From the NCBI GenBank assembly GCA_019188255.1, contig JAETXT010000001.1, forward strand, positions 4,340,001 through 4,404,000: 64,000 bases of DNA, given 5' to 3'. This document shows positions 32,975 through 44,420 of the stretch, one piece after another (within the stretch, counting starts at the first letter, position 1; the number at the start of each line of letters is the position of its first letter). The position numbers and the translations under genes are program-made. The stretch is from Verticillium longisporum (taxonomy: Eukaryota; Ascomycota; Sordariomycetes; Glomerellales; Plectosphaerellaceae). A model generated the notes under the pieces. The model was not told where the DNA came from and did not search any database. It saw only the letters and a program-made list of their open reading frames with translations.

Positions 32975-35011
32975 AGGTGGTGCTGGTGTTTCTGTGCAAT
33001 GGGTGATGTTTTTCACCTCGGTTTCTGGGTCTTGCGTGTTTTCAACGGGATGCAGGCAGCCTGACACAGTCGGATGATGGCTATTGTGATGACTGGCAGA
33101 CTGGGCGGGCTGGGTCCGAGTTGTACATAGGATGATGGGATGCGATAGGATGCGCACAAAATGGAAGGTTCTGCTTTGTCTGAATGGCTTGATGCTGCCT
33201 GCTCCTCGGAGCTCGAGAATGCTGTGCAGTATGGTAGACATGGTCTGTGTGCTCTTGGTTTCGGCATATGACCAACCTCATGAGATGATCTTTGGTAATT
33301 CAGGCCCGTCTTATGCGTCGAGCTTTGCACTTAGTTCCCGTGGGAATGGCCGTCATATGCTGGATTCACAGTCTGTCCTCATAGCACTCGCGATTTCCAC
33401 GTGAGAGAGGCGTACCAATCGAAGCACCTGCCATTAGTGGCCGGCTCAGACCAAGGCCGATCATGCTCGACCACCCTATGCCTGCATCGCAGCGATCAAT
33501 ACAAATCTCGACGCATGTCCACAGCTGTGGGCGAGAAGTTGTCGCTCAATTGCCCAGGTGCCATACATGCCATATCAATGGCCACGCTAGGATACAAGTC
33601 AAACGGTACAGCTCACCGTCCACCACCGTTTCCATTCGCAAAACCGCTCGTCCCGGCCCCAGCAGACAGACGCCAGCGCCTGACTCAAACACCCAACACC
33701 CAGCATCCCCCTCGTGTCGACCACAACAAACCAAGAGACAGTCTGCATTCCTCGGCGGCCTCACCTTTGCTTTGTGGCTTCTTCAACATGAGGAAAGGCC
33801 CCCGATCACAGGGTCCGCGGAGACTGAGTGCATCGGGGGAGAAAGAGCGCGTGACGTCAAGGGATCAACAAGCGTGCCCTCTTGCACCCGCCCTTCTTCC
33901 CTCTCCGGCTCCGCTGCGCTGTGCTCGCTGTGCTCGGTCGCTCTTCAGATCTTGGTCCCCAATGCGCAGCAGCTTGTTGGTCTCCAAGCTCCCTCTGGGG
34001 CTTCAGCAGTGGGGACCGTTTTCCCCCTTTGGGAACCTGTGAGAAGCTTGGTGCGTGCCCGTTCGAGCAAAAAGCTGGGAAAGAGAGGGCGCCGATCGCG
34101 TTGGCGTGCTTGGCAGGAGTGGCAAGTTTAGAAGGGTCGAGAACCCTTGGTTTTTTTTTTCCCGTGGTTGGCATGGATTGGCTGCAGGTTTTCCAGCGAA
34201 GAAAGCAGCTTGTGTGTGAATTTTCAAGCTTGTTTGCAAGTGGCCGGAGGAGCCCGGGAACCAGTCATGATGGCTTCGTACCTGATGGCTGGTCGCTCAA
34301 CCTCCCTCGCCTTGCCGTCCTTGCCATCCTGTTCAACGACCCAATGGGGCTCTGGGACTCTGCTGCATCGAGCGCACGGCATGGACATGACCGACGAACG
34401 TGCTCGATCAAGACGGGGGGTCCTCGTCAAGAAGCGACCCCAAGACCCAGTGACCCCCGTCTCGCATAAACTACTGAAGCACTGCCTTTGCGTGGGCCTC
34501 GTATTCCGACCCAGCGCGTGCGACCCAGGCTCGAGTGCGCGCCTGCCCAGTGCGCAGTGACGCCAGCGGCCGTCCCGGGGCGCCGACCCCACCCGACAGG
34601 CAAAAAATAGCACAGGGCATGCCAGCGACTCACTGTCCACTCGACAGCACAGAAGAGGGCCTGTGGATTCGGTGCACGGCGCTCCAGTGGGAGGTCGGCC
34701 AATGGCTGGCATCGAGTGACGCCAGGCGCTGGATCCACCTCTCTGCCTCTCTGCCTCTGTCCCTCTGCCTCAGTACCTAGGTACCTACCCAAGCTAGGTA
34801 CCTAGGTATAGTGCCTGGCGGTCGAGAACGCCGGCACGTCGGGAAGAATTTTCGGCGGTTGTCGACGGTTGTTTCGTGTCGAGGGCGCTGATGACGCTGG
34901 TGAGGTACCTCGACGTGGGTGCAGGCCGTGCGGCGAGACAAGTCACTCTCGGGAAACGCCAGACAAGGTGTCCGTTAGGCCTGTCTACTGGTGCAGTACC
35001 TTAGGTAGGTA

Positions 35012-35106
35012 CCTAGGTAGGCACCGTTGTACCAGGTAGGCACCTAGGTACCAGGTAGGCACCTAGGTACCAGGTAGGCACCGTTGTACCAGGTAGGCAC
35101 CGTTGG
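35012..35106. repeat. 19-bp tandem repeat containing CCTAGGT palindromes
   Basis: Units of ACCAGGTAGGCACCTAGGT and variants with CCGTTGT in place of CCTAGGT, repeated about five times upstream of the channel gene. Confidence 0.8.
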
Positions 35107-35807
35107 CAGGCCTGCACTCACCCACTGACGTTCATCACCAGATCCAGAATGCATGCCGTAGCGGCATGCTCGACACCCTCAAAGTCCTACGTCCTGGTCC
35201 TTGTTCCTGTGCCTGTTTCCTGGGCCATCCCCTCCACGGACCCCATCCCCTCCTTCACCCTACCCAGTCCTGACTTTTCTCTCGCCCTCTCCCCGTCCCC
35301 TTCCCTTGCCTTGATCACGTCTCCAAGCTCGGCCCAGTACATCGGCCAACTCTTCCTACAACACGACCGCCTAGATCTCCCACTCGCTAGAGATCGAACG
35401 TCGTCACGACACACGAGAACACGGACGCACAACGCAAGAAACACCGGCGCAGCACAGCATTTTTTTTTTCTCTCGTCCCTCGTTGAGCCGTGCTTTCTGG
35501 GGCCCGTTTCAGTAGTCGACCAACGACCACACACACACCCCGGACAGTCCACCAACGTCATTTCCTGATTGTCAATTCGTCGTTGCCACCAAGTGCAAAC
35601 CACTATTTGCACCTTTCGGTCTTTCTCTCGTTCCCCTCGGCGACGAGCATCGACCGCCAAGCGACGAAGACGACCCGTCGTTCGTAACACACCTACCATT
35701 GCGGCTGTTTGGTAGACGCTTTTCCTCGGGATACGAACGTCACCTGCCGAACTGCCCTCCTTTGGGCCCCGACATCACCTATACACACACACAGACACAG
35801 ACACACC

Positions 35808-38800
35808 ATGGATCCCGTCTTCCAGAGGATAAGGGCCCGGCAAGACAAGTTTGATGCTGGGCAGGAACTGCTGGATCTCTTGCAGGACCCCTTTGCCGGA
35901 CAGGTATGCATTGCCGTTGGCTGGCCTTGTCTCGACGCCTACTGACGTGACCCTCGACAGCTCCAACAAACCTCCTTCTTCGCTGCCCTTGGTACGTCGG
36001 TCTTGTTCACGCTCGGCATCGCCATTGCCTTCTCCTTCCTGCGACCCTACAACCAGTCCGTCTACGCCCCCAAGACCAAACATGCCGACGAGAAGCACGC
36101 CCCGCCGCCCATCGGCCGCAAGCTCTGGTCCTGGGTCTTCCCCCTGTGGAGCACCACCGAGTACGAATTCATCCAGTACGCCGGCATGGACGCCGCCATT
36201 TTTATGCGCTTCGTCGAAATGCTGAGGAACCTCTTCGTCACCCTCTGCGTCTTTGTTCTCGCCATCCTGATCCCCGTCAACCTCACGCAGGTCGATGTCT
36301 CGGGCGAGGGCCGCGCCTGGCTGGCCATGCTCACGCCCTCGAACGTCTGGGGCGACGCGCAGTGGGCCCAGGTCACCGTCGCCTACGGCATCAACGCCAT
36401 TGTCATGTTCTTCTTGTGGTGGAACACGAAAAAGGTGCTGCACCTGCGCCGTCGTTACTTCGAGAGCGACGAGTACCAGAACAGCCTGCACGCGAGGACG
36501 CTGATGGTGAGTTTCGAGGTTCGCCGTTGTGACTCGCCCATCCTGACCAACATGACAGCTCTACGATCTTCCCAAGGACCGCAGCTCCGACGAGGGCATC
36601 GCCCGCATCATCGACGAGGTCGTCCCCAGCTCCTCCTTCTCCCGCACCGCCGTCGCACGCAACGTCAAGGATCTGCCCAAGCTCATCGCCCAGCACGACC
36701 ACACGGTTCGCAAGCTCGAGTCCGTCCTCGCCAAGTACATGAAGAACCCGGCCCAACTGCCGCCCAACAGGCCGCTCTGCAAGCCCTCGAAGAAGGACCC
36801 TTCGTTCAGCACCTACCCCAAGGGACAAAAGGTCGACGCCATTGAGTACCTCACGCAGCGCATCAAGACGCTCGAGGTCGAGATCAAGCAGGTCCGTCAG
36901 AGCGTCGACAAGCGCAGCTCCATGCCCTATGGCTTCGCCAGCTACTCCGACATCACCGAGGCCCACAACATTGCCTACGCCTGCCGCAAGAAGCACCCCC
37001 ACGGTTCGACCATCAAGCTGGCCCCGCGACCCAACGACATCATCTGGAACAACCTGCCGCTGTCGGCATCCACGCGCCGGTGGAGGCGCGTCATCAACAA
37101 CCTGTGGATCACTCTTCTCACCTTCATCTGGATCGGACCCAACGCCATGATCGCCGTCTTCCTCGTCAACCTCAACAACCTGGGCCGCGTCTGGCGTGAG
37201 TTCCAGACCGAGCTCGTCGAGAACAAGACCTTCTGGGCTTTCGTCCAGGGTATCGCCGCGCCGGCCATCACCTCGCTCGTCTTCCTTGTTCTGCCCATCA
37301 TCTTCCGTCGTCTGTCGATCAAGGCCGGTGACCAGACCAAGAGCGGTCGCGAGCGTCACGTCGTCGCCAAGCTGTACGCCTTCTTCGTCTTCAACAACTT
37401 GGTCGTCTTCTCCCTGTTCAGCGCCACCTGGACTTTCGTCGCCGGTGTCATCAACAGGACCGGCCACGGTGCCGATGCCTGGGACGCCATCCTCGAGGAG
37501 AACATCGCCGACACCCTGTTCCTCGCCCTCTGCACCGTCAGCCCCTTCTGGGTCAACTGGCTCCTCCAGCGCCAGCTCGGTGCTGCCATTGACCTGGCCC
37601 AGTTCTGGCCCCTGATCTACAGCTTCTTCGCCCGCAAGTTCTCGAGCCCCACCCCGCGCGACCTCATCGAGCTCACGGCGCCCCCGGCCTTCGACTATGC
37701 GCCCTACTACAACTACTTCCTCTACTACTCGACCATTGCTCTGTGCTTCGCCGGCATCCAGCCCATCACCCTGCCGGCCGTGGCCCTGTATTTCGCCATT
37801 GACGTCTGGCTGAAGCGCTACCTCTTGCTCTACGTCTTCGTCACCAAGACCGAGTCTGGAGGCATGTTCTGGCGCGTCGTGTTCAACCGTGTCATCTTCG
37901 CCACGATGCTCGCCGACCTCGTCTTCTTCCTTACCTGCTGGGTCCGTGGCGAGGGCGCCCACCACACTCACGCCTTCGCCATCGTTCCTCTGCCGTTCCT
38001 CATGCTCATCTTCAAGTTCGTCTCCTCCCGCCAGTTCGACGACAAGATCCGCTACTACTCGACCCTCAACGTCGCCAAGCACCCCGAGAGCGGTCTCCAG
38101 AAGGAACAGCGTCTGCGCAGCGAGAGGCTCGCTTCGCGCTTCGGCCACCCGGCCCTGTACAAGCCCCTCATCACGCCCATGGTGCACCAGAAGGCCCAGG
38201 CGACGCTCCACATTGTGTACAAGGGCCGTCTGTCCGACGGTCGCGAGGCGGGCGGCATGGACGGCATGTCTGTCTCTGGCTACTCGGACATGTTTGCGCT
38301 GGACCCCATGAACGCCGGCAAGCCGGGCAAGCAGATGAACACCAACGTGCCCGGCTTTGAGTTTGTCTCGGACTCGCACATGGATTTCGAATTCTACAAG
38401 AACCGACCGGAATTCGCCGACGAGCACGGCCAAGGCGACCTCTTTGGCGCCGATGCCGACAGGATGAGGCCCGGCACACCCGGTTCCCACGGCGGTGACT
38501 CCGACTACTCGCGCCCAGGCACGCCCACGATGAACGCCATGGCCGGCGGCATGACGGGCTTCAACCGGCCCCTGAACCGCGCGCCGACCCACGACTTCAA
38601 CGCGGCGGCGTCAGGCTACCACTCGCCCAACGGCGGCCGCGCCTCGCCCGGCCCGGGATTCCCGCAGGGCATGGGCTACGACCGCTCGCGCAGCCCGCTG
38701 TACGCCAACGCCAACGGCAATGGTAGCAACACAGCACTCGTGCAGGACGCGGCGGGCATGGGCATGGGCATGGGCGTGCCGGCGCCCAGCTACAGCAACA

Positions 38801-39015
38801 ACAGCGTCGGCGGGGGCCGCGACCGCAGCGTCGACAGCTTCCGCATGGCGCCCACGCCGGGACCCAGCACCGGGGCGCTCGGCGGCGGACCGAGGGGGTA
38901 TAGCAACCTCCCTCAGGCCGAGGCGGAGCAGAGCCCTGGCGACTCGGACCCCAGCCAGTACGATTACTTCCGGGGTAACGCGCGCAGCCAGAGGCGGCCT
39001 GGCGAGGGGTGGTAG
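35808..39015 (+). CDS. CSC1/RSN1-type (DUF221) stress-gated cation channel
   Basis: Three exons, 35,808-35,903, 35,961-36,506 and 36,559-39,015, all phase 0, give 1,032 residues. Members of this OSCA/TMEM63-related family are osmo/mechanosensitive cation channels or scramblases of the plasma membrane. The N-terminal membrane part has three segments (about 35-60, SFFAALGTSVLFTLGIAIAF; about 112-135, NLFVTLCVFVLAILIPV; about 165-185, INAIVMFFLWW). A cytosolic domain follows (LYDLPKD, KLESVLAKYMKNP, AIEYLTQRIKTLEVEIKQV), then the 7TM core (from PNDIIWNNL to LPFLMLIFKFV, about 385-725). The tail of about 300 residues is disordered and Gly/Pro/Ser-rich, with GTPGSHGGDSDYSRPGTP and a GMGMGMG run, a plausible phosphorylation region. 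Upstream are a CT-rich leader and CACACA just before ATG. Confidence 0.93.
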
Positions 39016-39600
39016 AGACTGCCTCGAGAGTGCATCTCGTTCCTCCCTGTTTTCTTTTCTTTGTTTTCTTGGATCGCACAAAGCACCGGGCGGCGTTGGC
39101 AGGGGATTTTGCCGAGAGACTTGGGTTCTTTCTTCCCTCGCTCTCTTGTTCTCTTACACTGTACGGCACGGCTCCGAGTGGCCGTGGTCTGTTCATAATC
39201 GGGCGGTAACCTGTACAAAGTCATGATGGATGAAAAGCGCGACACTATAGACTGGATCAAGTGTGAGGGCGGTAGAGAGTATAAGATTTTAATCCACATT
39301 TTAGAGTCATCTGAGCTGTGGGGAAGGGAGCTACCCAAGAGACGTGCCGCGATGGTTAGGCTCGTGGTACAACTGCGGTGCATTTACGATTATCGCCTTG
39401 CAGCATGCTGCTCGACCAGGATATATACTCAAAGTCGGTCTTCCGCCAATGATAATCTGACTAGCTGCAGAGCATGCATATCCCTGATTCCAGTACGTCA
39501 ATACGTAGGTTATTCCCCTGTCATGACTCCCAGCTCCTGGCAGCATCTTCAACTACAAGCATGATCGATATCAACATCTCGGGCGTCCTGTCAACAGCCG
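39016..39600. other. Intergenic between channel and HET genes
   Basis: Presumed 3' untranslated region of the channel gene (T-rich to about 39,160) and promoter of the HET gene. No motif or repeat stands out. Confidence 0.5.
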
Positions 39601-41578
39601 ATGGCCACTTATCAGTACTCCGCCGTCGATGACAGGACGATCCGGCTCGTGACGCTCCTCCCCGGCACGCCAACCGACGCCCTCTCTCTCCATCTGCATG
39701 CGTACTCCCTCGACGACGCAGCCAAGCTCCCGGACTATGAAGCCCTCTCCTACGTCTGGGGCTCGCCCGCCGAGACCTTCCCCGTGACCGTCGACGGCGG
39801 CGCGACGCTCACCGTCTCGCGCAACCTCCACGAGGCGCTGCTGCACCTGCGCCCCCCGCACACGGCGCGCACCATGTGGATCGACGCCCTCTGCATCAAC
39901 CAGCAGGACCTCGGCGAGCGCGCCACGCAGGTCCAGCACATGGGCGCCCTCTACCGCGGCGCCGCGCGCGTCGTCGTCTGGCTGGGGCCCGAGGCCGAGG
40001 ACAGCGCGCGCGCGCTCGAGCTCGTCGCCTGGTACGCGGCGCACGTCTCGGTCGACTGGCGCAGCGGCACCGTGACGGAGACGCCGTCGGCGGCGCTCGA
40101 CGCGAGCTGGTTCGGCCGCGACGTCGCGCTCGCCATGAACGACCGCGGGCCGGGCCTCGTGCGCCTCGTGCTGCGGCCGTGGTTCCGCCGCGTGTGGATC
40201 CGCCAGGAGATCTTCCTCGCGCGCCCCGGCGCCGCCGTCGTGCAGTGCGGCGCCGCCGTCGTGCCGTGGAAGGCGCTCAAGGACGTCGCCTTCTGGCTCG
40301 GCACCAAGAAGGTCCACTACTACCCGGACGTCGTGGGCGATCTCGAGCGCAACGCGCCGGCGCTGTTCGCCGTGGGCCGCATGCGCGAGCTCGGCGAGGA
40401 GGTGCCGCGCGGCCTGTTTGCCACGCTGAGCGCCGCCGTGCTGTCGAGCTGCACGGATCCCCGGGACCGCATCTACGGCATGCTCAACATGATCGCCGAC
40501 GAGGACCGCCGCACGTTCCCCATTGTCGCCGACTATACCGTCCCCATGGGCAACCTGTACCGCGGCCTCGCCCTCGCGTGGCTCGAGCGGCGCAAGAGCC
40601 TGGAGTTCCTGGCCTACGCCGGCCTGCACCACCCGCAGGCGCTGCACGACGGCAAGTTTCCTGCTCACCTGGGTGCCCAACTGGACGGCGCGGTGTCCGG
40701 GCGTCAAGACGGTCCTGCCGAACGCGGGCGGGTTCGTCCCGTGCCGGGCCAGCCTCGTCGGCAGGGAGACGCTGCGAACCTGCGGCGTGAAGATCGCGCG
40801 GCTGGCCAAAGTGGTTTGCGACAGCACCAAGTCCAACACGCTGTTGGCCGAGTTCTCGGACCTCAGAGAGGCGTTCTGGGCCGTGCGTAGAGCCGAGACG
40901 GCGTACCAGGGGTACGATGACCTCCTCGAGGCCTTCACGCGGCTGTGGTTCGGCAACCAGTTTCGCGACAGGACGGTGCCCGCCACGCGCGACACGGGGC
41001 ACGACATGGTCTTTGACGAGGCGAGGGCGTTCATGCAGGCCACGTTTGACGAGGACAGGGGCGTCAGCCGGACCATGAACGCCGTCGAGGCCCGCTGTCT
41101 GACCGTGTTCCGCAACCGCCAGCAGAGGGGCAGGATATGTCTGACGGACGACGGCCATGTGGCGCGCATGCCCGTGGCGGCGCAGGTTGGGGACGTCTTC
41201 TGCGTGCTGCCCGGGTGCCCTTCGCTGCTTCTCCTGACGCCTGCGCCTACCGTTGGGGACGGTCGCGGCTTTGCCGAGGTGGGCGAGGCGTATGTGGATG
41301 GGTTCATGAACGGCGAGGGCATCTTTGGGCCGCTGCCTACGGGGTGGACGGCCGTGTGGAGGGACAGTCCTGACGCGAGTGAGGTCGTGCCTGCTTTTCT
41401 GCAGGAGGGCGAGTCGGCTCCTACGTGGGATGATCCACGGTTGTTCGCGCGAGGGTTCTTGAGTGAGAAGATGAAGGAGAGCGCGACTTGGAAGGAGGCG
41501 CTGGAGCGTCGGATGACATTGACGCCCGAGGTCTTGAGCAGTAAAGGAGTGCCGCTGGTGGACATTGACTTGGTGTAG
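39601..41578 (+). CDS. HET-domain protein with an apparent frame break
   Basis: From ATG 39,601 the frame reads a complete HET (heterokaryon incompatibility) domain: YEALSYVWGSP near 45-55, MWIDALCINQQD, RATQVQHMGALYRGA, VVVWLGPEAED, WFRRVWIRQEIFLAR, TDPRDRIYGML. HET domains trigger cell death after fusion of unlike hyphae; relatives resemble bacterial TIR domains. After HHPQALHDGK (about 40,656) the homologous continuation TWVPNW, then FVPCRASLVGRETLRTCGVK and the C-terminal half to VDIDLV, is in the +1 frame. One base too many in the TTT at 40,657-40,659 would explain it. A 97-nt GT-AG intron from 40,656 to 40,752 would also restore the frame but removes the conserved WVPNW stretch. So this is either a mutated allele or a sequence error; gene identity is secure. 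Confidence 0.8.
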
Positions 41579-41879
41579 CATCTGCTGGAGTTGTATGTAT
41601 GCTCTCGAAGAGTTGACAGTGGAAATACCGAACCCAAAGAAATTAGCGTTCTCTACAAAATTCCTAATCAGCGTGATGAAGACTCGAAATCGATATGGGT
41701 GCACCGACCTACAAGTAAAAAGGTCATACAAACCTAGGTAGTCTTCCCTATCAAGTTTATGCCCGAGGCGTCATCCCTCACATTCGCAGCCTTTGTGGCG
41801 ATAGCAAGCAAATGATAATATCCGCCAGTCGTATTAAACATTATTCATGGCACTCGCCGGTGTCCATTCCTCTTAGCAC
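41579..41879. other. Intergenic, convergent 3' ends of HET and acyltransferase genes
   Basis: AT-richer than the flanking genes, with one ACCTAGGTAG copy near 41,731. Nothing else seen. Confidence 0.5.
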
Positions 41880-43379
41880 CTACAACCCCAACGTACCCTC
41901 CTCAGCAAGTCTCCTCGACCACTCGGCAAGATCGCTCACTACCCCCTCGACGAGCTCAGCATCCACAGTCTTCTCCTGCCACGTCATGGTCCCCGAAATC
42001 TCTCCGCCCACGACCCCCGCGAGGTTCAGCGTCATCGCCGGCCCCGACATGAGCGCCGACTGCGCGAACACGGCCCTCGTGACGCCCCACCCGTTGTCGC
42101 CCACGGCCTTGAGAGCACCGAGGTTGCTGACCTCCCACGTCCAGTCGTGGGGCTTGCCGTCGGCTTGGCGCAGGTAGGCGTGCCAGTCGCCGACCCATTT
42201 CAGCAGGCCCGTAACGTCGTCGCGGGGCAGGGACGCAATCTTGTCGTGGAACGAGGTGGCAATGGTCGACGCAGCTTGCCAGACGAGCGAGTCGAGGTCG
42301 GAGCCGTGGCGGGCGCGGAACTGCGACGTCATGGCGGCCGTGTCAGGGTGGATGAGAGACGTGACGAGGACGGCCATTTGCGAGGACGTGTCGAGGACGG
42401 CGGGGTCGACGAGGCGTCGCGCGCTGATGGAGGAGCCGTGGACGAACTTGGGGGCCGTAGTGGCGGGTAGGCGGCGGGCAAAGGAGAGGAGGGTCAGGGC
42501 GTGGTAGAGCGGTGTCAGGGTCGTCGCGTTGGCGCGGGCGGCGGCGAGGAGGGCCGAGGATGTCGCGGCGGGCAGGGTGAAGAGGCAAACGTTGGTCTGG
42601 AAGGGATTGGCCAAGTTGACGTGATTGCCGGTCCAGGGGACGGGGTTCGGCTTTGCTTTGAGGAAGTCGGGACCGAAGGCTTTCCAGAGGGTTCGCAGGA
42701 AGAAGGGCCAGCTGATGGAGAAGTTGATGAGCTCTTCCTGGGGCGGCGGCAGGACAGCAGGCTCAGAAAGGGTGAGAAGGCCGGCTGAGGATAGAGAAGG
42801 AACGGGTGCCGGCCTGGAAAGAGCTTCGAGGAGCTGTTTGTGGAAGATGGCTGAGCTGGTGCCGTCGCCAATGGCGTGATGAAAGGTGTACACAATGTCG
42901 AGGGCAGTGAGAGGCCCATCACGGGCATACAGAGGTACGACGGTGACCTTCCATGGCGGGCGCGTGTCGAGGTCAGGCCAGCGGGTGCCCAACTGCACGG
43001 CAAGCTGCTTCTCGAGCATGGCATCGGCCGAGGCCACTTCAATCGGTTCGCGCCATCGAATCTGGGTGGAGAGATCGATGACAGCGACGTGAACGAAATT
43101 CGGCTGCTTCGAGTCTTCGCCGGTGATGCCCACACGCATAAACGGCTGCTTCAAGACAACCTGGGCCACGGCTTGCTCAATGGCCGGACGTAAAGCCTTG
43201 GTGTTGCCGAGTTCGGAAGGCACATGGTAGCGACAGGTGGTCGATACACCAAAGTAGATGCCCAACGAATGCCTCGAGGTGGAATACTGTTCCCTGTCTG
43301 TGTGTCAGGGGGTGGAAGGGCCTGGTCATGAAGAGACTCACAGCTGGCCGCAAGGCCTTACCACAATCTGACCAGCCAT
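41880..43379 (-). CDS. Alcohol acetyltransferase-like acyltransferase (AATase family)
   Basis: Two exons, 43,342-43,379 and 41,880-43,293, give 483 residues. The intron GTGAGT...CAGACAG was chosen because it joins MAGQIVVRPCGQL to EQYSTSRHSLGIYFGV, the N-terminus typical of this family (LERYS.ARH.LG). The catalytic HHxxxDG motif of the CAT/condensation fold is FHHAIGDGTS at H151-D156. The conserved end is also present (VSNLGALKAV, NGWGVTRAVFAQSA, GPAMTLNLAGVVGGEISGTMTW). Such enzymes transfer an acyl group from CoA to an alcohol or similar acceptor; the substrate here is unknown. No signal peptide. The gene stands alone, with no biosynthetic genes beside it. Confidence 0.85.
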
Positions 43380-44420
43380 TTTGGGTTGCTTTTGGCAGAG
43401 CGAGGTTCCAGGAAAACAAGCAAGTCAGTCGCTTGCGCAAGCGGCAGAGAAATGCGTGGGGCTGAGCGCGTGGTCGGGGGTTCTTAACAGTCCGCCAAAC
43501 CAAAGCCTCAGCCACGACGTTGACGCGGGCCCCGAGGTCTCCAGGTCCAGGTCCCAGATCCCAGATCCCAGACCAGCAAAGCCCTTGCACGCACGGGAAT
43601 CGGGCAAGGGGCATGCCGACGGGATGCTGGCGACATGTGGGGCCCATGGGAGACTGGGCTCCGAGAACGCCGGACGGGTGATCATGACTGGACAAAGAAT
43701 GTGGTTGCTGTTGGTGTTGAATGCAATCGAGTTTGTATTGTTCTTGGAGCTAGATACGATGGTTTCTAGTGTTTTAGTGCATTGTATTGAAGGCAGTTGC
43801 CATTGGCCTATAATCAATCAGCACAGGCATGCACAGCACCATTCGCGCCTGCTTCCAGGTACGATGTAGCTTGTGCGACGTGCCTGCCTACCTACCTAAG
43901 CTTGCTAAGGTAGGTAATGTGCTCAGGTACATTGCCTGGATTGCCCAGGCACTGTACCTAGGTACCTAGGTACCTAGGCACGTGGGTACGTAGGTAAGGC
44001 CCATTGAAATAACGCTAACCCGACGGAGCCAAGACGGACACTGCCATCAACAACGGTGGGTCCCCATCTGGCGGCCCGTGCTCCTCCTCGACGCGCTTCA
44101 TCTCCTGAGCTCTGCTGTGCTTTCTTTTTTTGGCGAGCATCCAAACAGTGGCCATATTCCTTTCCGGCCACGACTGTTCTGTGACCGGACCGTGTCGGCG
44201 AACATTCTTGTCCTTGTGCTCAACTGGAGATACAGTTCCCTTTCTCTCTCTCTCTTTTTGGACCCCGCGATCCTGTCATGACGCGACTTGTCTCGAGACA
44301 CCCAGGTATCATGCACCTACCCACACTCTGATCACCGCTGCCACCCACCAAACGCACACCGACTCTTGCTCGACATTGCCTCGAACCGGCACCACCACGC
44401 CCCCCCAGAGCTCCACCGAC
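43380..44420. other. Divergent intergenic region with a CTAGGTAC cluster
   Basis: The 5' flanks of the acyltransferase gene (minus) and of the large membrane protein gene (plus). At 43,876-43,998 there are tandem TACCTAGG units and the related AGGTAGGTAA and CTACCTACCT. A TTTCTCTCTCTCTC tract (44,240-44,260) probably marks the 5' leader of the downstream gene. Confidence 0.6.
43876..43998. repeat. CTAGGTAC palindrome cluster
   Basis: TACCTAGGTACCTAGG and related half-sites repeated around 43,955-43,980. The same motif family occurs at 34,768-34,812 and 35,000-35,106. Confidence 0.7.

Larger units (their letters stand above)
32756..35807. other. Long intergenic region with minisatellites and CTAGGTAC motifs
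   Basis: Three kilobases with no supportable gene. It holds the minisatellite at 32,827-32,974, palindromic CTAGGTAC clusters at 34,768-34,812 and 35,000-35,106, and from about 35,150 a CT-rich, CACACA-ending stretch that is probably the promoter and 5' leader of the channel gene. Open frames up to 220 codons overlap on both strands without domain content. Confidence 0.55.

Noticed and set aside
32823..32985. CRISPR-like spaced repeats
   Set aside because: Direct head-to-tail minisatellite with no unique spacers, in a eukaryotic genome.
31613..33241. 542- and 369-codon minus-strand ORFs over the AT-hook gene
   Set aside because: They mirror the 33-bp and 29-bp repeats; the plus-strand frame has proper splice sites, an AT-hook and a basic tail.
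33401..34712. Overlapping 120-220-codon ORFs between the AT-hook and channel genes
   Set aside because: Both strands are open in several frames because of composition; no recognisable motif, and they overlap each other heavily.
36403..38592. 729-codon ORF on the minus strand
   Set aside because: Exact antisense of the CSC1-type channel gene; its Asp/Glu/Val/Gly-rich composition is what the reverse of a GC3-rich gene gives, and it has no domain.
39571..41637. 688- and 415-codon minus-strand ORFs
   Set aside because: Shadows of the HET gene, driven by high third-position GC.
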